A stretch of DNA of 8,156 bases from DAOMFM01 sp035429825. Its GTDB lineage: Bacteria > Acidobacteriota > Blastocatellia > UBA7656 > JADIYM01. Shown here one piece after another: positions 1 through 6,766 of this stretch (positions within the stretch are counted from its first letter, which is position 1; each line of letters starts with the position of its first letter). Both the position numbers and the translations under genes were made by a program. Location: positions 1 through 8,156 of the forward strand of contig JBGAKX010000176.1 of the NCBI GenBank assembly GCA_044224215.1, written 5' to 3'. Below the pieces are notes generated by a model. That model did no database searches, was not told the DNA's origin, and saw only the letters and a program-made list of their open reading frames with translations.

Positions 1-665
1 GCCGTGCCGTGGCCGTTGCCACCGGGCTTCGCGTGGTCGTGCGCGTGCTCGCGCTCGAGACGCTCGCGGTGCGCGCTCGCGCTCGTGGCAAACAGCACCT
101 CCGAGTCGAGCGCGCCGTACGTCGTCTCGAGCATCAGCGCGCGGCGGTTGTGCTTTCGGACCCGCTTCTCGATCTTCTTCAACTCGCGCGGCGTCACGAG
201 GTCGGTCTTGTTCAGCACGATGAAGTCCGCCGCGTCGATCTGGTCGATGACAACGGAGGCTTCCTTCTCGGCGGCGAGCAGGTTCGCCGCGTCGACCACG
301 GTGACGATGGCATCGAGACGAAGCCCGGTGTTGCGGATCTCCTCCGCGAGGGGATACGGGTTCGCGAGACCGGTGGTCTCGATGATGAGGAGGTGCGGAT
401 CGACGGTCTCGATGATCGAGCGGACGGCCATGCCGAACTGGTAGTTCACGGTGCAGCAGATGCAGCCGTTGTCGAGCTCGATCATCTGTTCGACGTTCAT
501 GCACTCGATGGCGCGGCCGTCGATGCCGATGTCGCCGATCTCGTTGACGATGACGGCGACCTTCTTGTCGCCCATGCCGCGCGACAGCACCTGCTTGAGC
601 AGCGTGGTCTTACCGCTGCCCAGGAATCCGGTGATGATGTCGACGGTCAGTCCTGATGCGCCCAT
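1..665 (-). CDS. CobW/COG0523-family (G3E) P-loop GTPase, C-terminus cut by window edge
   Basis: The frame gives 221 complete codons before the window edge. It has the G3E GTPase hallmarks in order: Walker A GFLGSGKT (residues 13-20), the metal-binding CxCC motif as C68-I-C70-C71, a Walker B/G3 stretch LLIIETTGLANP (92-103), and the G4 specificity motif NKTD (152-155). The last visible residues are His-rich (H199, H207, H209, H211, H219), as in the linker before the CobW C-terminal domain of many COG0523 proteins; that domain lies outside the window. Family members use GTP hydrolysis to deliver metals (zinc, cobalt for B12, nickel, or iron for nitrile hydratase) to client proteins in the cytoplasm. 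Which metal applies here cannot be told. The ATG at 665-663 is chosen because GAGGAGGAG lies about 10 bases upstream and the P-loop starts at residue 13, as usual. The upstream neighbour is the Oar-like gene, 135 bp away across a repeat, so an independent promoter is plausible. No Zur-like operator was recognised. Confidence 0.93.
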   Translation of the reverse strand, partial: MGASGLTVDIITGFLGSGKTTLLKQVLSRGMGDKKVAVIVNEIGDIGIDGRAIECMNVEQMIELDNGCICCTVNYQFGMAVRSIIETVDPHLLIIETTGLANPYPLAEEIRNTGLRLDAIVTVVDAANLLAAEKEASVVIDQIDAADFIVLNKTDLVTPRELKKIEKRVRKHNRRALMLETTYGALDSEVLFATSASAHRERLEREHAHDHAKPGGNGHGT

Positions 666-675
666 GGTGCGAATG

Positions 676-684
676 CTCCTCCTC
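676..684 (-). promoter_or_regulatory. Ribosome binding site of the CobW-type GTPase gene
   Basis: On the minus strand these bases read GAGGAGGAG, a strong Shine-Dalgarno sequence ending about 10 bases before the ATG at 665-663. It fixes the start of the GTPase gene. The spacing is slightly long but normal. Confidence 0.75.
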
Positions 685-726
685 GGGTAACCGCAAATGA
701 TACCACGCGCAGAGAAGGAAGAGTTC

Positions 727-792
727 GCGCAAAGACGCAGAGCCGCAGAGGAATTGCCGTCTCTGCGGCTTTGCGTCTCTGCGTCTTTGCGT
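727..792. repeat. Imperfect inverted repeat built from tandem octamers
   Basis: The left arm (727-750) consists of three octamers: gcgcaaag, acgcagag, ccgcagag. After a 10-base loop (751-760), the right arm (761-792) consists of four: ctctgcgg, ctttgcgt, ctctgcgt, ctttgcgt. The right arm is the reverse complement of the left apart from one extra octamer (ctttgcgt, 769-776) and a mismatch at the outer end. A related octamer, gcgcagag, occurs at 707-714, outside the left arm. As RNA it could fold into a long stem of about 23 bp with an 8-base bulge. It sits just after the stop of the Oar-like gene and before the GTPase gene. No T-run follows the stem on the minus strand, so it is not a standard intrinsic terminator. 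It could instead stabilise mRNA 3' ends or be a dispersed intergenic repeat. Similar cgcaaagacgcagag-type sequences are, from memory, widespread in intergenic DNA of diverse bacteria. Confidence 0.85.
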
Positions 793-800
793 GTGGTTCT

Positions 801-3800
801 CTAGAACACCACCTTCAACGCAAACTGGATCACCCGCTGGCTGCCCGTTGCGATGCGCGGTGAACCGGCCGCCACATCCGGTGTCCGCGAGAACTGCCCG
901 AACGTCGGCGACAACAGGTTCGTCTCGGGCAACGCGAACGACGCGTGATTGAACAGGTTGAAGAACTCGGTCCGGAACTGCAGCTTCACCGACTCGGTCA
1001 ACTGGATGTCCTTGAACACCGACATGTCAAAGTTCACGAACTTTGGCCCCCGGAACGTATTCCGCCCGAGGCTCCCATACGTCCCCTCCGCCGGAATCAA
1101 CTGCTCGATCGGCACCGTCAACCGCAACCCACCCTGCCCGTCCGGCACGAACGCCCCCGGGATGTCGTTCGGCCGCTGCTCGTTCAACGGATTCCCGTCC
1201 AGCGCCGCATCCGTCCCGAGCCGCACCGTATACGGAGCGCCCGACTGCGCCGTCACGATCCCGTTCATCTGCCACCCGCCAACCAGCCGGTTCAGGCCCT
1301 CACCGACGTCCGACGCAAACCGCCTCCCCCGCCCGAACGGCAGGTCCCACGTGAAGCTCCCCGTAAACCGGTGCCGGATGTCGAACGGCGAATTCGCACG
1401 CTCAGCGCCGACGTCGTTGCTGTTCTGCGGGAATCCCGAGCTCCCCGTGAACCCGAAGATGTCCGACGCATCGTCGATCGAATGCGAGAACGTGTACGAC
1501 GCCAGCACGTAGAGGTCGCTCGTGACGCGCCCGCTCAGCCGGGCCTGCAGCGAATGGTAGATCGAGGACGCCGCCGCCTCCTGCTCCTGGATCAGGTCGA
1601 TCCCGCCCACATCGATCCCGTCGAGCAGATACGTCGTCCCTGCGAGCTGCGTCGGCCGCCGGTCAAAGATGTTGCTCGTGTCCGACTGCCCCGGAAAGTA
1701 CACCGCCTGGTTCACGTCGCGGTTGAGGATCAGCTTGACGCCCCGCGTCCCGTAGTACCCGACCTCGACGCCAAGGTTGTTCGCGATCTCGCGCTGCACG
1801 TTCAGGTTCCACTGGATCGCGTACGGCGTGCGCAGGCGCGGATCGATCGTGATCAGCGCCGGCCCCGCATCGGCATAGTCGGGCCCGAGCGGCACGTCCG
1901 CAAAGATCGACCCGAGCTGGCCCGGCTCCGGCACCGTTCCAAAGATCGGATAGAACTGAACCGACGCCGTCGGGTTGAACGTCAGGCTGAACGGCACGTT
2001 GCCGAACACCAGGTCATAGAAGATTCCCGCGCCGCCGCGGATCACCGTCCGGTTGTCGGCGAACGGCTTCCACGCGAATCCCGCGCGCGGCGCAAAGTTG
2101 TTGTGGTCGCCGTCGTACAGCCCGACGTCGTCGGTGAAGAACCCGCGATCGGTCGTGAAGTTCGTCAGCCGCCCGCTCGCCGTCGGCACCGAATTCAGTT
2201 CGTATCGCAGACCGAGATTGAGCGTCAGGCTCGGCGTCACCGCCCAGTCGTCCTGCACGAACAGGAAATAGTTCTGCTGGCGGATCGGCGGCGCCGTCAG
2301 CCCGCGCGTGATGAACGTCGTCTGCGGCGCCGCCGTGCCCTGCAGCAGGTCGTACAGCGGACTGATCCCGCTGACGGATCCGTCAAAGCTGATCGTTCCC
2401 GCAAAGCTGAAATCCTGGAATCCGTTCAGCTGCACGAACCGGATGTCGGCGCCGGCCCGGATGGTGTGCGGACCCTTGGACCACGTCACCGTGTCCTGGA
2501 ACTGGAACGTGTTCAGCCCGTCGCCGAACGGAAAGATGTTGCTGTTGCCGATCCCCGAAAGCCCCGACACGACGATCTGCGGCAGCGCCACGTCCTCGGG
2601 CACCGTCACGTTCGTCGGGAGCCCGATCGTCGCGGGATTCGTGTGGTCCTCGCCCGACATCAGGTCCGAGACGCGCGCCGCCGCAAAGCGCCCCACATTC
2701 ACGAGCGTCGGTGAGAACAGGTGCGTCCACGCGGCCGTGAAGTTCTGCGACCTCGCATCGGCGAACGTTCCGTACCCGGGCACCTGCGACGACCCCGTCG
2801 ACGTGCCCGACGTCGACAGCACCGGCGTGAACGTACTGTTGTCGTTGATCAGGTAGCGAAACGAGTACGTGTTCTTCTCGCTCGGGTTGTAGTCGATGCG
2901 CGCCAGAAAGTTGTCGTTCCGCCCGCGGATCGTGGCATTCGAAATGTAGTTTCCGTACGTGGACGACGCGTTCGGCAGCGGGTAGAGCGCGACGATATTC
3001 GCGGCGACCGGATCCACGGTGATCGGCACGCCGTCGAGCATGCCGGGGCCCGCGGGAAGCCGCTCCTCGAGCGTCGGCACGTTCGTGAAGATCGTGTTGC
3101 CGACGCGCGACCTCAGCCCTTCGTAGCTGACAAAGAAGAACGCCTTGTCGGTGTAGACGGGCCCGCCGAGCACGCCGCCGAACTGATTTAGGATGAACGC
3201 CGACTCGGGCGCGCCGCCGGCGTTCTCAAAGAAGTTGCGCGCGTCGAGCACGTTGTTGCGGAAAAACTCGAAGACCGTGCCGTGATACTCGTTCGTTCCC
3301 GACCGCGTCGCGACGTTCACTACCGCGCCTGAATTCCGTCCGTACTCGGCGCTGAACGCGCTCGTCTGGATCGTGAACTCCTGGATCGCGTCCACGTTCA
3401 CGAACGCCGCCGCGTTGTTGTTGATGCCCTGGTTGTTGTCGGCGCCGTCGAGCTGGTAGTTCGCGCCGCGGTCGCGCTGGCCGCCGACGCTGAACGCGCC
3501 GACATACGTTCCGCCCTCTGAGCCGCCCCCGCCCGGCGCCGCCGCGACGCCCGGAATCAGCGCGCCGAGCTGCAGAAAGTTCCGGCCGTTGAGCGGAAGA
3601 TCGGTGATCTTCTGATTGTCGATCACGGTGCCGACCGTCGACGTCTCGGACGAGATGACGTCGCTCGCGACGACGTCCACGGTCTCGCCGGCGACGCCTT
3701 CGACCTGCAGCGTGATGTCCGCGCGCCGCTCCTGGTTGATCTCGAGCGTCAGCTTTCCCGCTCCCTGTTTGAACCCTGCCGCCTCGACCTTCAACTCGTA

Positions 3801-4025
3801 CGGGCCGAGCGGAAGCGCCGCAAACCGGTACGCGCCCGACTGGTCCGTCTTGGTGACGCGCGTCAGGTTGGTCGCCGTCTGCCGAGCGGTCACCGTCGCG
3901 CCCGCAATCACGGCGCCCTGCGGGTCGGTCACCAGGCCGAGGATCGTTCCCGTCGTATCCGCCGAGACCGCCGGCGCAAGCGCGAGCGCCGCGGCGATGC
4001 ACAGGATCGCAAACAGGTTCTTCAT
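801..4025 (-). CDS. Oar-like TonB-dependent outer-membrane protein with carboxypeptidase-regulatory-like domain
   Basis: This 1074-residue protein is complete. It begins with a signal peptide (1-22, cleavage likely after VSA). A carboxypeptidase regulatory-like beta-sandwich follows at about 24-108 (TGTILGLVTDPQGAVIAGA and GAYRFAALPLGPYELKVEAAG). ETVDVVA at 114-120 resembles a TonB box. The plug covers about 125-245, with LPLNGRNF (143-150), YQLDGADN (190-197) and AEYGRNSGAVVNVATRSGTN (227-246). The rest is a long outer-membrane beta-barrel ending in the aromatic signature FALKVVF, with a terminal Phe. This is the architecture of Myxococcus Oar and of the large Acidobacteriota family. Import driven by TonB-ExbBD is the general family role, but the substrate is unknown; glycan, peptide or export roles have been proposed for relatives. 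The ATG at 4025-4023 has GAGGGA ten bases upstream (4036-4041). The gene starts 45 bp after the polyamine permease/binding-protein gene in the same direction, so co-transcription is possible. The stop is TAG at 803-801. Confidence 0.93.
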   Translation of the reverse strand: MKNLFAILCIAAALALAPAVSADTTGTILGLVTDPQGAVIAGATVTARQTATNLTRVTKTDQSGAYRFAALPLGPYELKVEAAGFKQGAGKLTLEINQERRADITLQVEGVAGETVDVVASDVISSETSTVGTVIDNQKITDLPLNGRNFLQLGALIPGVAAAPGGGGSEGGTYVGAFSVGGQRDRGANYQLDGADNNQGINNNAAAFVNVDAIQEFTIQTSAFSAEYGRNSGAVVNVATRSGTNEYHGTVFEFFRNNVLDARNFFENAGGAPESAFILNQFGGVLGGPVYTDKAFFFVSYEGLRSRVGNTIFTNVPTLEERLPAGPGMLDGVPITVDPVAANIVALYPLPNASSTYGNYISNATIRGRNDNFLARIDYNPSEKNTYSFRYLINDNSTFTPVLSTSGTSTGSSQVPGYGTFADARSQNFTAAWTHLFSPTLVNVGRFAAARVSDLMSGEDHTNPATIGLPTNVTVPEDVALPQIVVSGLSGIGNSNIFPFGDGLNTFQFQDTVTWSKGPHTIRAGADIRFVQLNGFQDFSFAGTISFDGSVSGISPLYDLLQGTAAPQTTFITRGLTAPPIRQQNYFLFVQDDWAVTPSLTLNLGLRYELNSVPTASGRLTNFTTDRGFFTDDVGLYDGDHNNFAPRAGFAWKPFADNRTVIRGGAGIFYDLVFGNVPFSLTFNPTASVQFYPIFGTVPEPGQLGSIFADVPLGPDYADAGPALITIDPRLRTPYAIQWNLNVQREIANNLGVEVGYYGTRGVKLILNRDVNQAVYFPGQSDTSNIFDRRPTQLAGTTYLLDGIDVGGIDLIQEQEAAASSIYHSLQARLSGRVTSDLYVLASYTFSHSIDDASDIFGFTGSSGFPQNSNDVGAERANSPFDIRHRFTGSFTWDLPFGRGRRFASDVGEGLNRLVGGWQMNGIVTAQSGAPYTVRLGTDAALDGNPLNEQRPNDIPGAFVPDGQGGLRLTVPIEQLIPAEGTYGSLGRNTFRGPKFVNFDMSVFKDIQLTESVKLQFRTEFFNLFNHASFALPETNLLSPTFGQFSRTPDVAAGSPRIATGSQRVIQFALKVVF

Positions 4026-4070
4026 CGTGTGTCGTTCCCTCGTCTGTTCATTGTCCGGATCGGGTCGTCG

Positions 4071-5921
4071 CTATGACTTGATCTTTGTCCAGTACCGGTC
4101 GTAGAGCTCCGTCACCGGGCCCAGATCGCGCATCAGCTCGCACTTGTCGAGCATCTTCTCGGGCGGAAAGATCGCCGGATCGTCGCGCAGCTCGGGCGGA
4201 AGGTACGGCGTCGCCGCCGTGTTCGGCGTGGCATACCCGGTGACCTCGGTGATCTGCGCCGCGACCTGGCCTTCGAGAATGTAGTCGATGAACCGCATCG
4301 CCAGGTCCGCGTTCGGCGCATCCTTGGGAATCGCAAGGTTGTCGATGAACATCGTGCACCCTTCTTCCGGAATCACGTACACGATGTTCGGATCCGCCCT
4401 GCCCGCTTTTGCGATCTGTCCGTTGTACCCCTGTGCCGCCCACACCTCGCCCGACAGCAGGTTGTCCGCGAACGTGTCGCTGTCGAACGTCCGCACGAGC
4501 GGTTTCTGCTGATCGAGGAGCGCCGCGGCCTGCGCCACGTCCGCCGCATCGGTCGTGTTGATCGAGCGGCCCATCCGCTTGAGCGCCGCCGCAAAATTCT
4601 CGCGCGCGTCGTTCAGCATGCCGATCCGGTCGCGATACGCCGGATCCCACATGTCCGCCCAGTCCTTCAGATCGCGGCCCGTCTTGTCGCGCCGGTATCC
4701 GATGCCGGACGTGCCCCACGTGTACGGCACCGAGTACCGGTTCTCGGGGTCGTAGGCCAGCCCGGTGAATCGCGGCGAGAGGTTGTCGAAATTCTCGAGC
4801 TCGCGCTTGTCGATCTCGTGCAGCAGCCCCGCGCGCGCGAGGATGCCGACCATGTAGTCGCTCGGCGCGACGATGTCGTAGCTGGTCACGCCGGTCTGGA
4901 GCTTTGCGAGCAGCGCTTCGTTCGAATCGAACAGCTCGACGTGCACCCGCACGTTGTAGCGCTCCTCAAAGTCCTTGATCATCTTGTCCGTCAGATAGTT
5001 GGACCAGATGTAGATGCTCAGCTCGCGACGGGTGCGCGACTGCGCCGGATCGCCGATCGCGAACACGCCGAGCGCCAGAACCACCGCCACGGCCGCCGCC
5101 GTGGCGCCGCGGCCAATGCGCTCTGTCTGCAGGCGCTGCGACACAAAGACGAGCACGAACGTCGCGACGAGCAGGAACGTCGAGATCACGTTGATCTCGG
5201 GCGTCACGCCCGTGCGGACCATCGAGTAGATCTGCAGCGGGAGCGTCGTCCCTCCGCGGCCGGCGACAAAGCTCGTGACGACATAGTCGTCGAGCGAGAT
5301 CGTGAACACGAGGAGCGCCGACGACACGAGCCCCGGCGCAAGCAGCGGCAGCGTCACGCGTCGAAACGCCTCGAACGGCGTCGCGCCGAGGTCGAGCGCG
5401 GCTTCCTCGAGCGACGGGCTCAGCATCGACAACCGCGCGCGCACGACGAACACGACATACGAGATCGAGAACGCGATGTGCGCCACGACGACGCTCGCAA
5501 ACCCGAGCTGCCATCCCACGAGCCCGAAAAAGACGACGCTCGCAAACCCGAGCACGATCTCGGGGATGACGACCGGCAGGTAGAAGAGCGCGTCGGCCAG
5601 GCCCTTGCCGCGAAACCGGTGACGGCCGAGCGCGAGCGCAGCGGGCGTGCCCAGCACGAGCGACACGGCCGTGGCGAGAAACGCCACGAGCATGCTCGTC
5701 CGCAGCGACTGGATGACGGCCTCGTTCTGCCAGGCCTTCTGGTACCAGGACCACGTGAAGCCGTGCCACACGGACATCTGGCGCGAGTCGTTGAACGAGA
5801 ACGCGACGAGAATCAGGATCGGAACATAGAGATACGCGAACACGACGGCGACGAGGGCCATCGCGCCGCGCGACGCGGGCGCGCCGGGATCCGCGTGTGC
5901 TGTCGCGTCTCGCGCGGTCAC
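4071..5921 (-). CDS. potC-potD: Fused polyamine ABC transporter permease (PotC) and solute-binding protein (PotD)
   Basis: The gene encodes 616 residues. Residues about 20-265 are a PotC-type permease with six membrane segments and the EAA loop that docks on the ATPase (E173-A-A, G179, L191-P192). A further hydrophobic segment, about 272-290, follows at the point where free PotD would have its signal peptide. Residues about 299-616 are a PotD-type binding domain (IYIWSNYLTDKM at 303-314, VPYTWGTSGIGY at 398-409, D438-A-R-E441, F525-I-D527, GYATPN at 562-567). Its length is close to E. coli PotC plus PotD (264 + 348). With an even number of permease segments and a cytoplasmic N-terminus, the seventh segment would place the binding domain in the periplasm, tethered to the membrane. 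The GTG start (5921-5919) is preferred because it overlaps the potB stop (GTGA) and has GAGGA seven bases upstream. The ATG at codon 21 (5861-5859) lacks a ribosome binding site. No stop or frame break separates the halves. Transport of polyamines fits best, but a related cation remains possible. Confidence 0.92.
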   Translation of the reverse strand: MTARDATAHADPGAPASRGAMALVAVVFAYLYVPILILVAFSFNDSRQMSVWHGFTWSWYQKAWQNEAVIQSLRTSMLVAFLATAVSLVLGTPAALALGRHRFRGKGLADALFYLPVVIPEIVLGFASVVFFGLVGWQLGFASVVVAHIAFSISYVVFVVRARLSMLSPSLEEAALDLGATPFEAFRRVTLPLLAPGLVSSALLVFTISLDDYVVTSFVAGRGGTTLPLQIYSMVRTGVTPEINVISTFLLVATFVLVFVSQRLQTERIGRGATAAAVAVVLALGVFAIGDPAQSRTRRELSIYIWSNYLTDKMIKDFEERYNVRVHVELFDSNEALLAKLQTGVTSYDIVAPSDYMVGILARAGLLHEIDKRELENFDNLSPRFTGLAYDPENRYSVPYTWGTSGIGYRRDKTGRDLKDWADMWDPAYRDRIGMLNDARENFAAALKRMGRSINTTDAADVAQAAALLDQQKPLVRTFDSDTFADNLLSGEVWAAQGYNGQIAKAGRADPNIVYVIPEEGCTMFIDNLAIPKDAPNADLAMRFIDYILEGQVAAQITEVTGYATPNTAATPYLPPELRDDPAIFPPEKMLDKCELMRDLGPVTELYDRYWTKIKS

Positions 5922-6766
5922 GTCTCGGTCCTCACGCCCGATCGCCACGCGATGACGAGCAGCACCAGAACGGCGATCGCGAGCAGGTTCGCCACGGCCG
6001 CGCCGAACGGCGCGTTCCGCTGCACGAACTGATCCTGGATCAGGCTGCCGATCATCATGGACTTGGCGCCGCCGAGCATGTCGGGCGTGATGAACGCGCC
6101 GAGGGATGGGACGAACACGAGCACGACGCCGGCGACGATTCCCGACTTTGTCAGCGGAAGCGTGACGCGCGCGAACCGGCTGACCGCGTTGGCGCCAAGG
6201 TCGCTCGCCGCCTCGAGCAGCTTGGGATCGAGCCGCTCGATCGCGGCGTACAGAGGCAGGATCATGAACGGCAGCTCGCCGTAGACCTGCCCGAGCGTGA
6301 CCGCAACCTCGGTGTAGAGCAGCTTCTGCGCGGGCACGCCCAGCGACGCGAAGAGCGAATTGATCAGCCCGTCGTCCTGCAGCAGAAACCGCCACGCGTA
6401 GGTGCGCACGAGAAAGCTCGTCCAGAACGGGATGACGGCAAGGATCAGCAGCGCGCCCTTCCACTGCTTTGGCGTCTTCAGCGCGATCGCGTACGCCGTC
6501 GGATAGCCCACCGCGAGACACAGCACGGTCGTGATCAGCGCGACCCGCAACGAACGCCAGTAGATGGCGAGGTAGAGCGGGTCGATTGCGCGCACGTAGT
6601 TTCCAAGGCCGAGCGTCCACTCGACGTTTCCGTACGGCCCGCGTGTCGCGAGACTGTAGGCGACCGTCACGGCGAGCGGGCACAGAAAGAAGATCGCGAT
6701 CCAGCCGAGGCTCGGCGCGAGAAGGCGCGCGGCCCGCGAGCCTTCGGTCTTCCCGTCCACGCTCAT
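5918..6766 (-). CDS. potB: Polyamine ABC transporter permease PotB
   Basis: This 282-residue integral membrane protein of the spermidine/putrescine importer pairs with the PotC domain to form the inner-membrane channel. It has a first membrane segment at about 19-39, a periplasmic loop containing NVEWTLGLGNYVRAIDPLYL (47-66), and five further hydrophobic segments. The ATPase-docking EAA loop reads E185-A-A, G191, L203-P204, close to the consensus EAA-x3-G-x11-LP. Length matches the family (E. coli PotB is about 275-285). The ATG at 6766-6764 overlaps the potA stop (TGA 6765-6763) as ATGA, implying translational coupling, and no good Shine-Dalgarno lies before it. An upstream ATG at 6799 is in frame but would overlap potA by 37 bases and add a non-hydrophobic extension, so it is less likely. 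The stop (TGA 5920-5918) overlaps the GTG of the next gene. The motifs and the gene order A-B-C-D make the assignment firm. Confidence 0.94.
   Translation of the reverse strand: MSVDGKTEGSRAARLLAPSLGWIAIFFLCPLAVTVAYSLATRGPYGNVEWTLGLGNYVRAIDPLYLAIYWRSLRVALITTVLCLAVGYPTAYAIALKTPKQWKGALLILAVIPFWTSFLVRTYAWRFLLQDDGLINSLFASLGVPAQKLLYTEVAVTLGQVYGELPFMILPLYAAIERLDPKLLEAASDLGANAVSRFARVTLPLTKSGIVAGVVLVFVPSLGAFITPDMLGGAKSMMIGSLIQDQFVQRNAPFGAAVANLLAIAVLVLLVIAWRSGVRTET
5929..5933 (-). promoter_or_regulatory. Ribosome binding site deciding the GTG start of the PotC-PotD gene
   Basis: On the minus strand these bases read GAGGA, seven bases before the GTG at 5921-5919, and lie inside the end of potB. Together with the GTGA overlap this favours the GTG over the ATG 20 codons downstream. 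Confidence 0.7.

Noticed and set aside
727..792. Inverted repeat read as a rho-independent terminator of the Oar-like gene
   Set aside because: The stem is strong, but the minus strand after it continues with mixed sequence and no T-run, and the arms are repeat-built. It is recorded as a repeat instead.
945..2714. Plus-strand open frame of 589 codons opposite the Oar-like gene
   Set aside because: The product is rich in Arg, Pro, His and Val with no recognisable fold. It lies wholly antisense to a clear outer-membrane protein, so it is a GC-rich shadow frame.
3996..4025. Lipoprotein signal at the start of the Oar-like protein because of Cys9
   Set aside because: Cys9 lies in the hydrophobic core without a lipobox, and a normal cleavage site (VSA) is present at residue 22.
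4818..6032. Plus-strand open frame of 404 codons opposite the PotC-PotD gene
   Set aside because: The translation is extremely Arg/Asp/Glu/His-rich and low in complexity, as expected for the complement of GC-rich membrane-protein codons. No domain is visible.
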